Assembly (NCBI GenBank): GCA_028817775.1
Contig: JAPPOW010000079.1
Span: forward strand, 1 to 13,702
Direction of reading: 5' to 3'
DNA from: Candidatus Melainabacteria bacterium
GTDB taxonomy: Bacteria > Cyanobacteriota > Vampirovibrionia > LMEP-6097
Length of the DNA: 13,702 nucleotides
The position numbers were made by a program, and so were the translations under genes. Below are positions 6,072 to 13,020 of the stretch, piece by piece. Position 1 is the first letter of the stretch. Every line of letters begins with the position of its first letter. The notes beneath the pieces were generated by a model. That model saw only the letters and a program-made list of their open reading frames with translations. It was not told the origin of the DNA and made no database searches.

Positions 6072-8186
6072 CTATGCCGCAGCCTTCTGTTTTCCGCTTT
6101 TGATTTCCTCAGCAATGTTTGGAGGCACTTCTTCATAAGCCAAGAATTCCATAGTGAAAGTACCCTGACCTTTGGTCTTGTTACGAATATCAGTAGCGTA
6201 ACCAAACATATTAGCTAGTGGAACCACTGTAGCTACGTATGAGATGCCCTTCTCAGTTTCCATCTTATCAACACGTCCACGACGAGCAGAGATATCACCA
6301 ATTACATCACCCATAAATTCTTCAGGTACTTCGACATCAACCTTCATCACTGGCTCAAGGATAGCTGGATTAGCTTTCTCTACAGCATCTTTAAGTGCCA
6401 TCGAACCAGCGATACCGAATGCCATCTCAGAAGAGTCAACATCATGGAAAGACCCATGTTTCAAAGTAGCTTGAACACCAAGTACTTCATAACCGGCAAG
6501 TACCCCACCTGCCATTGCTTCCTTGATACCCTTCTCAACTGAAGGAATATATTCTTTAGGGATGATACCACCAACAATCTTGTTGATAAAGATTAGTGGC
6601 GGATGCTCCTCACCATCTTCTTTCTTACCGATAGGAGCTGGTTCAAAGTCAATTACTACGTGACCGTATTGACCACGACCACCAGACTGCTTAGCGTACT
6701 TAATGTCTGAAGTAACCGCAGCTCTAATACTCTCTCTGTAAGCAACTTGTGGCTTACCAACGGCCGCTTCAACCTTAAACTCACGCTTCAAACGATCAAC
6801 AAGTATCTCAAGGTGAAGCTCACCCATACCAGAAATGATAGTCTGACCAGTTTCGTGATCAACCTTGACACGGAAAGTTGGATCTTCTTCAGCCAACTTG
6901 TGTAGTGCTGTAGATAGCTTCTCTTGGTCAGCTTTGGTAGCCGGTTCAATCGCTACCGAGATCACTGGCTCAGGAATATGAAGTGATTCAAGAATCACTT
7001 GGCTCTTCTCATCACAGATAGTATCTCCGGTAGTTGTATCTTTGAAACCAACAACCGCGCAGATATCACCAGCGCCAATCTCATCAATTTCTTGTCTATC
7101 ATCAGACTGAAGTTTAATTAGACGAGAGACACGCTCCTTACCGCCACGAGTAGCGTTGTAAACGTAAGAACCAGAGCTAATTACACCAGAATACATTCTA
7201 ATGAAAGTCAAACGACCAACAAATGGATCAGTCATAACTTTGAAGGCTAGACCAGCCATTGGCTTAGCATCATCACACTCACGAGTAATTTCATTACCTT
7301 CCATATCCTGACCTTTGATTTGCTCAACCTCTAATGGGTTAGGCAAGTAATCAACAACTGCATCTAGCAATTTTTGGACACCCTTGTTTTTGAAAGCAGA
7401 ACCACAAAGTACAGGAATGATGTCGAGTCTTGCTACAGCATCATGAAGCCCTTGCTTAAGTTCTTCAAGACTCATTGCATCCTCACCTTCTTCAAGGTAC
7501 TTATTCATAAGCTCTTCATCGTTCTCACAGATTGACTCCACAAGCTCAGTTCTAAGCTCGGTACATCTATCAGCAATATCATCCGGGTAACCATCAGTCT
7601 CCTCGATATCAACACCAATCTCATCTTTATGGATATAGGTTTTCTTCTCAAGTAGATCAACTACACCCTGGAACTCATCTTCAGCACCGATAGGATGTTG
7701 AAGTGGACGAGCATTAACACGCACCTCATTCTGCAATTGACCAACTACATTAAAGAAGTCAGCGCCTTGTCTATCCATTTTGTTTACAAAAACAATACGC
7801 GGAACTTTGTAACGATCAGCCTGTCTCCAAACAGTCTTGGTTTGTGGTTGCACACCACCAACTGAACAAAGCGTAACAATCACACCATCAAGTACACGCA
7901 TTGAACGTTCAACTTCAATTGTAAAGTCAACGTGACCCGGGGTGTCAATCAAGTTGATGTACTTATTTTTCCACTCAGTAGAAATCGCCGCAGCGGTAAT
8001 TGTGATACCACGCTCTTTCTCTTGAGCCATCCAGTCAGTCACTGAAGTACCTTCATGTACTTCACCAATCTTATGAATCTTTCCTGAGTAGAATAAAATT
8101 CTCTCTGTAGTAGTGGTCTTACCAGCGTCGATATGCGCTGCAATACCAATATTTCTATAATCCTCGTACTTAACTTTACGTGCCAT
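6072..8186 (-). CDS. fusA: translation elongation factor G
   Basis: EF-G is the GTPase that moves tRNAs and mRNA through the ribosome after peptide-bond formation and helps split ribosomes with RRF. The 704-residue length matches bacterial EF-G. Visible motifs are G1 AHIDAGKT (17-24), switch regions including RGITI, G3 DTPGH, G4 NKMD and G5 GSAFK. Domains II-V follow, including the SGRGQYGHV-like segment of domain IV (here SGGRGQYGHV) and the RRGRV loop of domain V. Nothing is truncated. It is not in the usual rpsL-rpsG-fusA-tuf string: upstream is a 527-aa orphan and downstream the toxin-antitoxin unit. No Shine-Dalgarno is seen before the ATG; a TAAAAT lies 7 nt upstream. The canonical sequence suggests the main EF-G rather than a specialised paralogue. 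Confidence 0.98.
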   Translation of the reverse strand: MARKVKYEDYRNIGIAAHIDAGKTTTTERILFYSGKIHKIGEVHEGTSVTDWMAQEKERGITITAAAISTEWKNKYINLIDTPGHVDFTIEVERSMRVLDGVIVTLCSVGGVQPQTKTVWRQADRYKVPRIVFVNKMDRQGADFFNVVGQLQNEVRVNARPLQHPIGAEDEFQGVVDLLEKKTYIHKDEIGVDIEETDGYPDDIADRCTELRTELVESICENDEELMNKYLEEGEDAMSLEELKQGLHDAVARLDIIPVLCGSAFKNKGVQKLLDAVVDYLPNPLEVEQIKGQDMEGNEITRECDDAKPMAGLAFKVMTDPFVGRLTFIRMYSGVISSGSYVYNATRGGKERVSRLIKLQSDDRQEIDEIGAGDICAVVGFKDTTTGDTICDEKSQVILESLHIPEPVISVAIEPATKADQEKLSTALHKLAEEDPTFRVKVDHETGQTIISGMGELHLEILVDRLKREFKVEAAVGKPQVAYRESIRAAVTSDIKYAKQSGGRGQYGHVVIDFEPAPIGKKEDGEEHPPLIFINKIVGGIIPKEYIPSVEKGIKEAMAGGVLAGYEVLGVQATLKHGSFHDVDSSEMAFGIAGSMALKDAVEKANPAILEPVMKVDVEVPEEFMGDVIGDISARRGRVDKMETEKGISYVATVVPLANMFGYATDIRNKTKGQGTFTMEFLAYEEVPPNIAEEIKSGKQKAAA

Positions 8187-8193
8187 AGGCTAT

Positions 8194-8199
8194 ATTTTA
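8194..8199 (-). promoter_or_regulatory. possible -10 box of fusA
   Basis: On the minus strand TAAAAT ends 7 nt before the fusA ATG, with a TTGCGT about 18 nt further upstream as a possible -35. This would start transcription at the ATG, as predicted for the antitoxin promoter. Matches are imperfect and the 52-bp gap from the upstream gene is AT-rich, so it is tentative. Confidence 0.28.
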
Positions 8200-8238
8200 G
8201 GTCTTTATCTAGTATCTACGCAAGTTTACAGATTTATA

Positions 8239-9822
8239 TTAATATTTCGGCTTTTTGCGGGTGAAAAGCGCAGCCATAGTAGCAAAGACCGATTTGACTA
8301 TCGCCCAAAGCCTGCCAAATAGCCCCTTAGGCCTATCTCCATTGTTGCCATTGCGAGGCTGATCCCGTATTGGTGCCCTGCCAGCAGCCATTCTTAGCAT
8401 ATCTACTGCCAGATTATCCATACCATCATTACCATGCAAGGAGTGTATAAATAGATGCACATCAGGATTAATCGCCTTGAATGGCTTAATAAAGGCTTCT
8501 CGCACATCGCGCATCCGATCAATTGCATCGATAGCATAAGAACCAGAGACTGCAAGTACTTGTAGTGACTTCAATTGATCCTTGTAACGTCCAGCGATAA
8601 ATTTGGCTTGCCGCTCAAACAAACTAACCAACATAGCGTGGACTAGTTTATCTCTATCATCTTCATTCTCGTCACATAAAGAATCAGCAATCAAATCAAA
8701 TAGTTTACGGTTAGACATAATGGCAAACTCACCAGTCTGCACACCCTCTTCAAAAGCCTGATAGAGCTCACTTTCCTTAATATCATTGATACTAAGTTTG
8801 TAACCAAGGTTGTTTTCTCTAGCAACCTGGTTATAGTAATTAGCAAGTTCCTGTAAGAAGTCATCTTGCTCCTGCTCATCTCTAGCGTTGAGTTTACTGT
8901 AGAAGACTGCTATTTCACGACGTAAGCCATAGAGTTCGTCCGGCTCCAAAGCCCCATACTTACCACCTGCAAAACAAGGCTCTGCTCTGACTGGATTAGA
9001 ATCATCATCAAACCTATCCAGTGGCCCAAGCAAATCTTCTGGCACTCTTTCCCAACCAAGCTCATCATTTTGCACCTGAGTAAAGCGCACCAGGCGCGGG
9101 TTATAGTTCTGCCCCAAACTAAAGCCAAAGCCAGCCCCATTGAGTAAACCACCAACTAGGGCTATATTCTGGTCCTTCAAAACAGTTTTGATGTAATCAT
9201 CATTTGGCGAACAAAGTGCTCCCAGCATAGTGCGCACTGTATCGTTAGCAACACTGACATTTAAATCTTTACCTTCACCAAGAATATAGGGACGGCTTGG
9301 AGGGTGTTCAGAATCGCTATAAACTAACCTCCGTCCAGTAGCACGGTCACTGATTTCTTTGACCACATTGAACATACGCTTGGAGCCAGGATACATCGGT
9401 GTCTTGCCACTCTCATCAGTTAAATCAATATTGGCAAAGACGTGCAAACCGGGTTCAAAATTAGCAATCTGAGTGCCGGCAATATCCTGCGCTTTCTCTG
9501 GATCTTGCTGAGCGGAGAAACCTGCAAAATTGAAATTGGCAACTTCAAGCCCCTTGTCGACTAGGGTGCCAAAAATATCAAACATGGTCTTGGTAGTACT
9601 GTATTGATCCGGGCAAGCAATACCGGTTTTGACGATATGAATATTCCTCCGGTCGTTGACATCTTTGTCCTTAGGACAACTAGCCACTGCCAGATGAGAA
9701 CGCGAAGCACCCAACATCGCAGCAAATGCAATCCGGTCATTCTCTGTTAAATCGTCAATATTCAAGCGGCTTGCTGCCTCTTGGTAAGATCTAGCTGGAT
9801 TTAAACTACTTGTCGAAACCAT
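8239..9822 (-). CDS. orphan 527-aa protein with hydrophobic-basic C-terminal tail
   Basis: I cannot place this protein in a family. It lacks a signal peptide. Residues 60-240 look like an alpha/beta domain with hydrophobic strands (IHIVKTGIACP, LHVFANIDLT, IALVGGLLNGAGFGFSLG; the last is Gly-rich). Residues 295-410 are highly charged and helical. Another alpha/beta part at 418-480 contains LQVLAVSGSYAIDAIDRM and HLFIHSLHGNDGMDN. A polar, Asn/Gly/Arg-rich linker (480-499) leads to LFGRLWAIVKSVFATMAALF (501-520) and a final RKKPKY. That end looks like an amphipathic or tail-anchoring helix followed by positive charges, suggesting attachment to the inner face of the membrane. The ATG has no clear Shine-Dalgarno. 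It follows the structured intergenic element; the next gene downstream is fusA. Confidence 0.65.
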   Translation of the reverse strand: MVSTSSLNPARSYQEAASRLNIDDLTENDRIAFAAMLGASRSHLAVASCPKDKDVNDRRNIHIVKTGIACPDQYSTTKTMFDIFGTLVDKGLEVANFNFAGFSAQQDPEKAQDIAGTQIANFEPGLHVFANIDLTDESGKTPMYPGSKRMFNVVKEISDRATGRRLVYSDSEHPPSRPYILGEGKDLNVSVANDTVRTMLGALCSPNDDYIKTVLKDQNIALVGGLLNGAGFGFSLGQNYNPRLVRFTQVQNDELGWERVPEDLLGPLDRFDDDSNPVRAEPCFAGGKYGALEPDELYGLRREIAVFYSKLNARDEQEQDDFLQELANYYNQVARENNLGYKLSINDIKESELYQAFEEGVQTGEFAIMSNRKLFDLIADSLCDENEDDRDKLVHAMLVSLFERQAKFIAGRYKDQLKSLQVLAVSGSYAIDAIDRMRDVREAFIKPFKAINPDVHLFIHSLHGNDGMDNLAVDMLRMAAGRAPIRDQPRNGNNGDRPKGLFGRLWAIVKSVFATMAALFTRKKPKY

Positions 9823-9907
9823 CCCGAGTGAAATATGTAATAAATATTAACACCAACGGGGCCTATATTTCCTTAGGTTAGAACCCCTATTAGCTTTTAG
9901 AACACCA
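9823..9907. other. upstream region of the 527-aa orphan gene
   Basis: This 85-bp AT-rich stretch lies between the orphan gene start and the inverted-repeat element. It must contain any dedicated promoter for the minus-strand gene, but I find no convincing -35/-10 pair and no open frame. Short G and C runs (CGGGG near 9855 and CCCC near 9885) are the only notable features. Confidence 0.3.
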
Positions 9908-10073
9908 AAGAACCAGTCTAAAAAGTTCAAGAACAAGGCTTGCGAAGTCCGAAGGACGTGCCCGAAGTTGGCTCTAGCCAATATTCAGGGAGGATCGAAG
10001 CCTCCAGTCATCAATTAAGAAACCATGTCCCCGAAATGAGTACGCTGTTATTGGACTTTATAGGCTGGTTCTT
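9908..10073 (+). ncRNA. candidate structured RNA element with 21-bp closing stem
   Basis: The arms 9908-9928 and 10053-10073 pair over 21 positions: 18 Watson-Crick, two G-U pairs (9917/10064 and 9927/10054) and one A-A mismatch. Inside are three hairpins: 9947-9957 (GTCC-GAA-GGAC), 9968-9981 (TTGGC-TCTA-GCCAA, extendable by a G-U pair) and 9989-10005 (GGAGG, 7-nt loop, CCTCC). The G-U pairs exist only if the plus strand is the RNA; on the minus strand they are A-C mismatches. A second possible helix joins 10013-10025 to 10066-10077 (11 bp, one bulge) and would compete with the closing stem. The 3' arm touches the pilMN stop codon. No known RNA family recognised, and no clear promoter. A mobile palindromic DNA element is the main alternative. 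Confidence 0.45.
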
Positions 10074-11412
10074 AATTTGGGCTTTCGGTGAATTCGCCAG
10101 TCGGAGATTTTAATTTTGCTTGCAATTGAAACTCACTATACTTCGCTTTGGAATCATCTTCAAAATCACGAGTACCAATAATGAGTGCGTCTTTGAAATA
10201 AGCAGAACTATTATTTAGATTAATTGAGAGTGCAGAGACATCTTCTGTTGCTCTAGCTTTACCTAAGATCAAAATTTTGTTCTTAGTAGCATTAACTCTT
10301 TCGTACCACATTTCACTTGGAGTGAGGTCACTCAGATCAGCCAAGATAGTGGCCCAAGGAGTACGGCGCTTGGTGATACCAAGATAGAAATCTTTTTCGG
10401 CATTAAGTTCAGCACTTTCTTGTTCTAATTTTTTAGCAGTAGCTAGTTGTTTACGATAGCTACTTGATTTACGTTCAAGTACTTTGAGTCTTGATTCTTC
10501 ACGCAAAGTACCGGCTTGTGTAAGCACGCTCAAGAAAACCAAAATAGCAACTGCCACAGCAGAACCAATATAGCTAAGGTTACGTGGCGTCATTGCAATT
10601 GGTGGCTTGGGTAATTTGGTAACTTTAGAAATATCAAGTTGATCTTTGGCCTTGCCCAAATTATCAGCAAGATACTTGGTTGGATTAGCAAAGATTCCAT
10701 GCGGATAACTCAGTGCAAAACCAAGTGACTCATCACGCATCTTAGGACCGTAGAGAAAAATCATTGACAGACTCAAATCATCAACATGATCAAAGTACTC
10801 AACAATAAAGCGATTGACATCGCCAATCTGATCACCAGTGCTAGGAATATGCGCCAGCGCCAATGGATTGTCCTTACCCCAAATCACAATCTCAGTGCGG
10901 TCGTGACCAAGCCATGCTGTTGCTCTCAGTTCATTGATTCTATCAGCACCAAGCACAAAGAAGCTTGGTACTACTGAAGCTATTTTGCGCTCCAAGGCTT
11001 TGGCTAATTGTTCAAGCTTAGTGAAAACATCTGACTTGGGTGCAATCACAATATAATCACAAAGTGCTTGCTCCGCTTCATCGCGAGCAGTAACATCAAG
11101 TCTGCGAATTCCAAAACGCTTGCCGATTAATTTCTTGTTCAGCTCAAGTCCCAAGAAAACCAATTTTTCTTTATCTGAAACATTATCAGGCAAAGTGACA
11201 ATCTGATAATTGATACAAGTAATAGGAAGAGTAACCGTAAGATCAGAACTAAGAAAACCTTTGGCAACAATTTCTTGCTTGACTTGTTGAATTGCTTCTT
11301 CGGTATTATTCCAAAAATACTCAGAACTAATATCTGAGCTAAAGTGAATACCACGACAATGCATGGTGATATATTCTTCGCTGAAATCCAGAGTTAAGTT
11401 ATCTTTGCTCAT
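10072..11412 (-). CDS. PilM-PilN fusion, GspL-like type IV pilus assembly protein
   Basis: Residues 1-260 resemble the cytoplasmic actin-like PilM (the FtsA-like segments are divergent; KLEQLAKALERKIASVVPS at 132-150 is a typical helix before the second subdomain). A Pro-rich linker (TKLPKPPIAMTP, 265-276) leads to one membrane segment (about 281-299, YIGSAVAVAILVFLSVL) and a coiled coil (302-340). A periplasmic ferredoxin-like domain follows, with PWATILADLSDLTPSEMWYERV (352-373) characteristic of PilN. In type IV pilus systems PilM and PilN are separate and bind each other; here they form one chain, the layout of GspL in type II secretion. It would sit in the inner membrane alignment complex. 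The gene overlaps the prepilin peptidase stop codon by 4 bp (ATGA). No pilO or pilQ follows in this window. Confidence 0.82.
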   Translation of the reverse strand: MSKDNLTLDFSEEYITMHCRGIHFSSDISSEYFWNNTEEAIQQVKQEIVAKGFLSSDLTVTLPITCINYQIVTLPDNVSDKEKLVFLGLELNKKLIGKRFGIRRLDVTARDEAEQALCDYIVIAPKSDVFTKLEQLAKALERKIASVVPSFFVLGADRINELRATAWLGHDRTEIVIWGKDNPLALAHIPSTGDQIGDVNRFIVEYFDHVDDLSLSMIFLYGPKMRDESLGFALSYPHGIFANPTKYLADNLGKAKDQLDISKVTKLPKPPIAMTPRNLSYIGSAVAVAILVFLSVLTQAGTLREESRLKVLERKSSSYRKQLATAKKLEQESAELNAEKDFYLGITKRRTPWATILADLSDLTPSEMWYERVNATKNKILILGKARATEDVSALSINLNNSSAYFKDALIIGTRDFEDDSKAKYSEFQLQAKLKSPTGEFTESPN

Positions 11413-12473
11413 ATAAGTCGAAAGCTCGCCTTGAGAAACATCATAACAGCAATGAGCGCAAAGGCCAATCCCGGACCAAGAGGCATATATCTCCTCTCAA
11501 GAGACTCCTTCTTGATTTTTTCTTTGATTTTATCGATGACTCTTTGAGTCAAAGCAATGTAACAAGCCAAAACAAAAACAATCAGTGCATGCAAGGGTCC
11601 AAGAATCACTGCTGCCATTGCCACAAAGCTAGCATCACCGCCACCAAGAATAGTTTTACCGTCAGCAGGAATCTCTTCATCAGTCTCAGAGGCAAAAATA
11701 TAATCAATGCAAATCTCATTGATTAGGTATGAAAGTCCAAGTGCACAATTAAAGTAGTAAAAAATTACCAAAGGGTAATTAAAAGCTAAGTAGAGTTCTA
11801 AACCAGCGATCAATATATAAATCCAAGTCACATGTTTAATTAGTTTTTCACTGCGGAAAGTCAAAGCAGAGCTAGCAAGCTTAAGCGCTTCATCTTTGAA
11901 ATAGAACAGATTAGCGCAATGAGTGAAACAATCAACCACAAAGAAAGCCAGTCCTAGATAGGCAATGCTAGTAGCACTCATGGCAAGTTTGGCTGGCAAG
12001 TTATGGAAGGCTATCACTGGAGCATAGAATGGATTCCAAAACAAAGAACTATAAAAGATCACAAACAAAATCGCCGAGTAGGTCAATGCATGCGGCAAAC
12101 GTTGAGCTTTGTAATCAATAAAACCAAGTGCTACGACTATGGTTATCAAAATCAAATAGAAAAAATATTCAACTACTGAGGTTGAGAATTGCAGCATTAT
12201 AATTCCCAACATTCCGACAATTGCTTCTACTACAGGATAGCTCAGCGGGATATTGGTCTTGCACTTACTACACTGCCCCTGCAAAATCACATAGCTAATG
12301 ATGGGAATATTTTCAAACCACTTAAGTTGGTAACCACATTTGGGGCAATGTGAACGAGGTGCAAAGATTGAATGCCCGTTGGGTATACGATGAATCAAGA
12401 CATTAGCAAAGCTACCAAACAAAAACGCTATAATTGCTAGCACAGGACTTAAGCTTTGGATCAAGTTATACAC
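11409..12473 (-). CDS. pilD: prepilin peptidase/N-methyltransferase with enlarged middle region
   Basis: This inner-membrane aspartic protease cleaves prepilin leaders and methylates the new N-terminus. The N-terminal part has GSFANVLIHRIP (20-31) and two zinc-type pairs, CPKC (43-46) and CSKC (68-71), inside the cytosolic methyltransferase-associated domain. Catalytic aspartates are D120 in GFIDYKAQRLP and D280 in the GGGD motif (277-280). The protein is 354 residues, against about 250-290 for most relatives. The excess lies between the two aspartates, which are 160 residues apart rather than the usual 60 or so, and adds membrane-type segments (about 164-180 and 215-250). The start is GTG at 12473, which overlaps the 5' end of the longest folK frame. 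Cotranscription with pilMN is clear from the ATGA overlap. Confidence 0.93.
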   Translation of the reverse strand: MYNLIQSLSPVLAIIAFLFGSFANVLIHRIPNGHSIFAPRSHCPKCGYQLKWFENIPIISYVILQGQCSKCKTNIPLSYPVVEAIVGMLGIIMLQFSTSVVEYFFYLILITIVVALGFIDYKAQRLPHALTYSAILFVIFYSSLFWNPFYAPVIAFHNLPAKLAMSATSIAYLGLAFFVVDCFTHCANLFYFKDEALKLASSALTFRSEKLIKHVTWIYILIAGLELYLAFNYPLVIFYYFNCALGLSYLINEICIDYIFASETDEEIPADGKTILGGGDASFVAMAAVILGPLHALIVFVLACYIALTQRVIDKIKEKIKKESLERRYMPLGPGLAFALIAVMMFLKASFRLI

Positions 12474-13013
12474 GACTCAAACAATTTTACTACAGCTGCC
12501 CGTCATCCAGAGGAGCCGCAGGCACAGCCTGTCCTGAGCGAAGCGTCAGGATCAGGATCCCCAAGTGGAACCATTTGCTACTTAGGTCTAGGATCAAATC
12601 TTGGAGATCGTGCTGAGCAAATTAGCAAAGCTATTGAATTATTGGCTACTCACCCTCAAGTTAAAGTAATTTGCAGCTCTAGTAATTATGAAAATCCCGC
12701 AATTGAAGATGCTGGTCCCCATGATTTTCTCAACTCAGTAGTTCAGATTGAAACTGATCTCAGTCCACTTGAATTACTTGATTTTGTACTGGAGACAGAA
12801 TTAAAAATTGATCCTGATCGAAATGAACGTGGTCGCAAGCAGGCTCGTAAAATTGATATTGATCTTCTGACTTATGCTGAACTCAAATTAGACCATGAAC
12901 GTTTGGTCTTACCACATCCACGTATGCAAGAGCGGGAGTTTGTGATGAAACCCCTACTGTCATTGCGAGGGACTCCCACTGTCATCTTGAGGAGCATCGA
13001 AGATGCGACGTAA
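12456..13013 (+). CDS. folK: HPPK (folate pathway pyrophosphokinase) with repeat-derived ends
   Basis: 6-hydroxymethyl-7,8-dihydropterin pyrophosphokinase transfers pyrophosphate from ATP to the pterin in folate synthesis. Numbered from TTG 12456, the core starts at about residue 39: YLGLGSNLGDR (42-52), FLNSVVQIET (91-100), RKIDIDLLTY (131-140) with the metal-binding D134 and D136, and LPHPRMQEREFV (152-163). Residues 1-38 and about 168-185 match nothing in HPPK and are read through GTCAT-type repeats. No in-frame ATG precedes the core. Possible starts are TTG 12456, which would overlap the divergent pilD start, CTG 12534 in the repeat, or the rare ATT 12573 directly before the core. The stop codon lies in a repeat unit and overlaps the longest rimI frame by 11 bp. 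Confidence 0.92.
   Translation: MDQVIHDSNNFTTAARHPEEPQAQPVLSEASGSGSPSGTICYLGLGSNLGDRAEQISKAIELLATHPQVKVICSSSNYENPAIEDAGPHDFLNSVVQIETDLSPLELLDFVLETELKIDPDRNERGRKQARKIDIDLLTYAELKLDHERLVLPHPRMQEREFVMKPLLSLRGTPTVILRSIEDAT
12501..12561 (+). repeat. GTCAT-type dispersed repeat, copy 1 (folK 5' end)
   Basis: The copy begins CGTCATCCAGAGGAGC and ends TCAGGATCAGGATCCC. Positions 12530-12559 match the reverse complement of 13036-13066 with a single 1-base difference in length. It encodes about 20 of the residues preceding the FolK core. Confidence 0.75.
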
Positions 13014-13020
13014 AGATCCC
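12957..13020 (+). repeat. GTCAT-type dispersed repeat, copy 2 with truncated copy in front
   Basis: A short partial unit CTGTCATTGCGAGGGA (12957-12972) is followed by a fuller unit from 12979 (CTGTCATCTTGAGGAGC) to GATCCC at 13020. It contains the folK stop codon, a GAGGAG and the ATG of the longest rimI frame. With copy 3 it forms an inverted pair: 12979-12992 and 13080-13093 are complementary at 13 of 14 positions. Confidence 0.75.

Noticed and set aside
8910..9155. 81-codon minus-strand frame inside the 527-aa gene
   Set aside because: Alternative frame of a long coding gene with unnatural residue composition.
9989..10005. T-arm-like hairpin (GGAGG, 7-nt loop containing TTCGAT on the minus strand) suggesting a tRNA or tmRNA
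   Set aside because: No acceptor stem, anticodon arm, CCA end or tag-peptide frame can be placed around it, and the loop is offset by one base from a true T-loop.
12434..12616. Plus-strand frame overlapping the pilD start and the folK 5' end
   Set aside because: Out of frame with the clear HPPK motifs and made mostly of repeat sequence.
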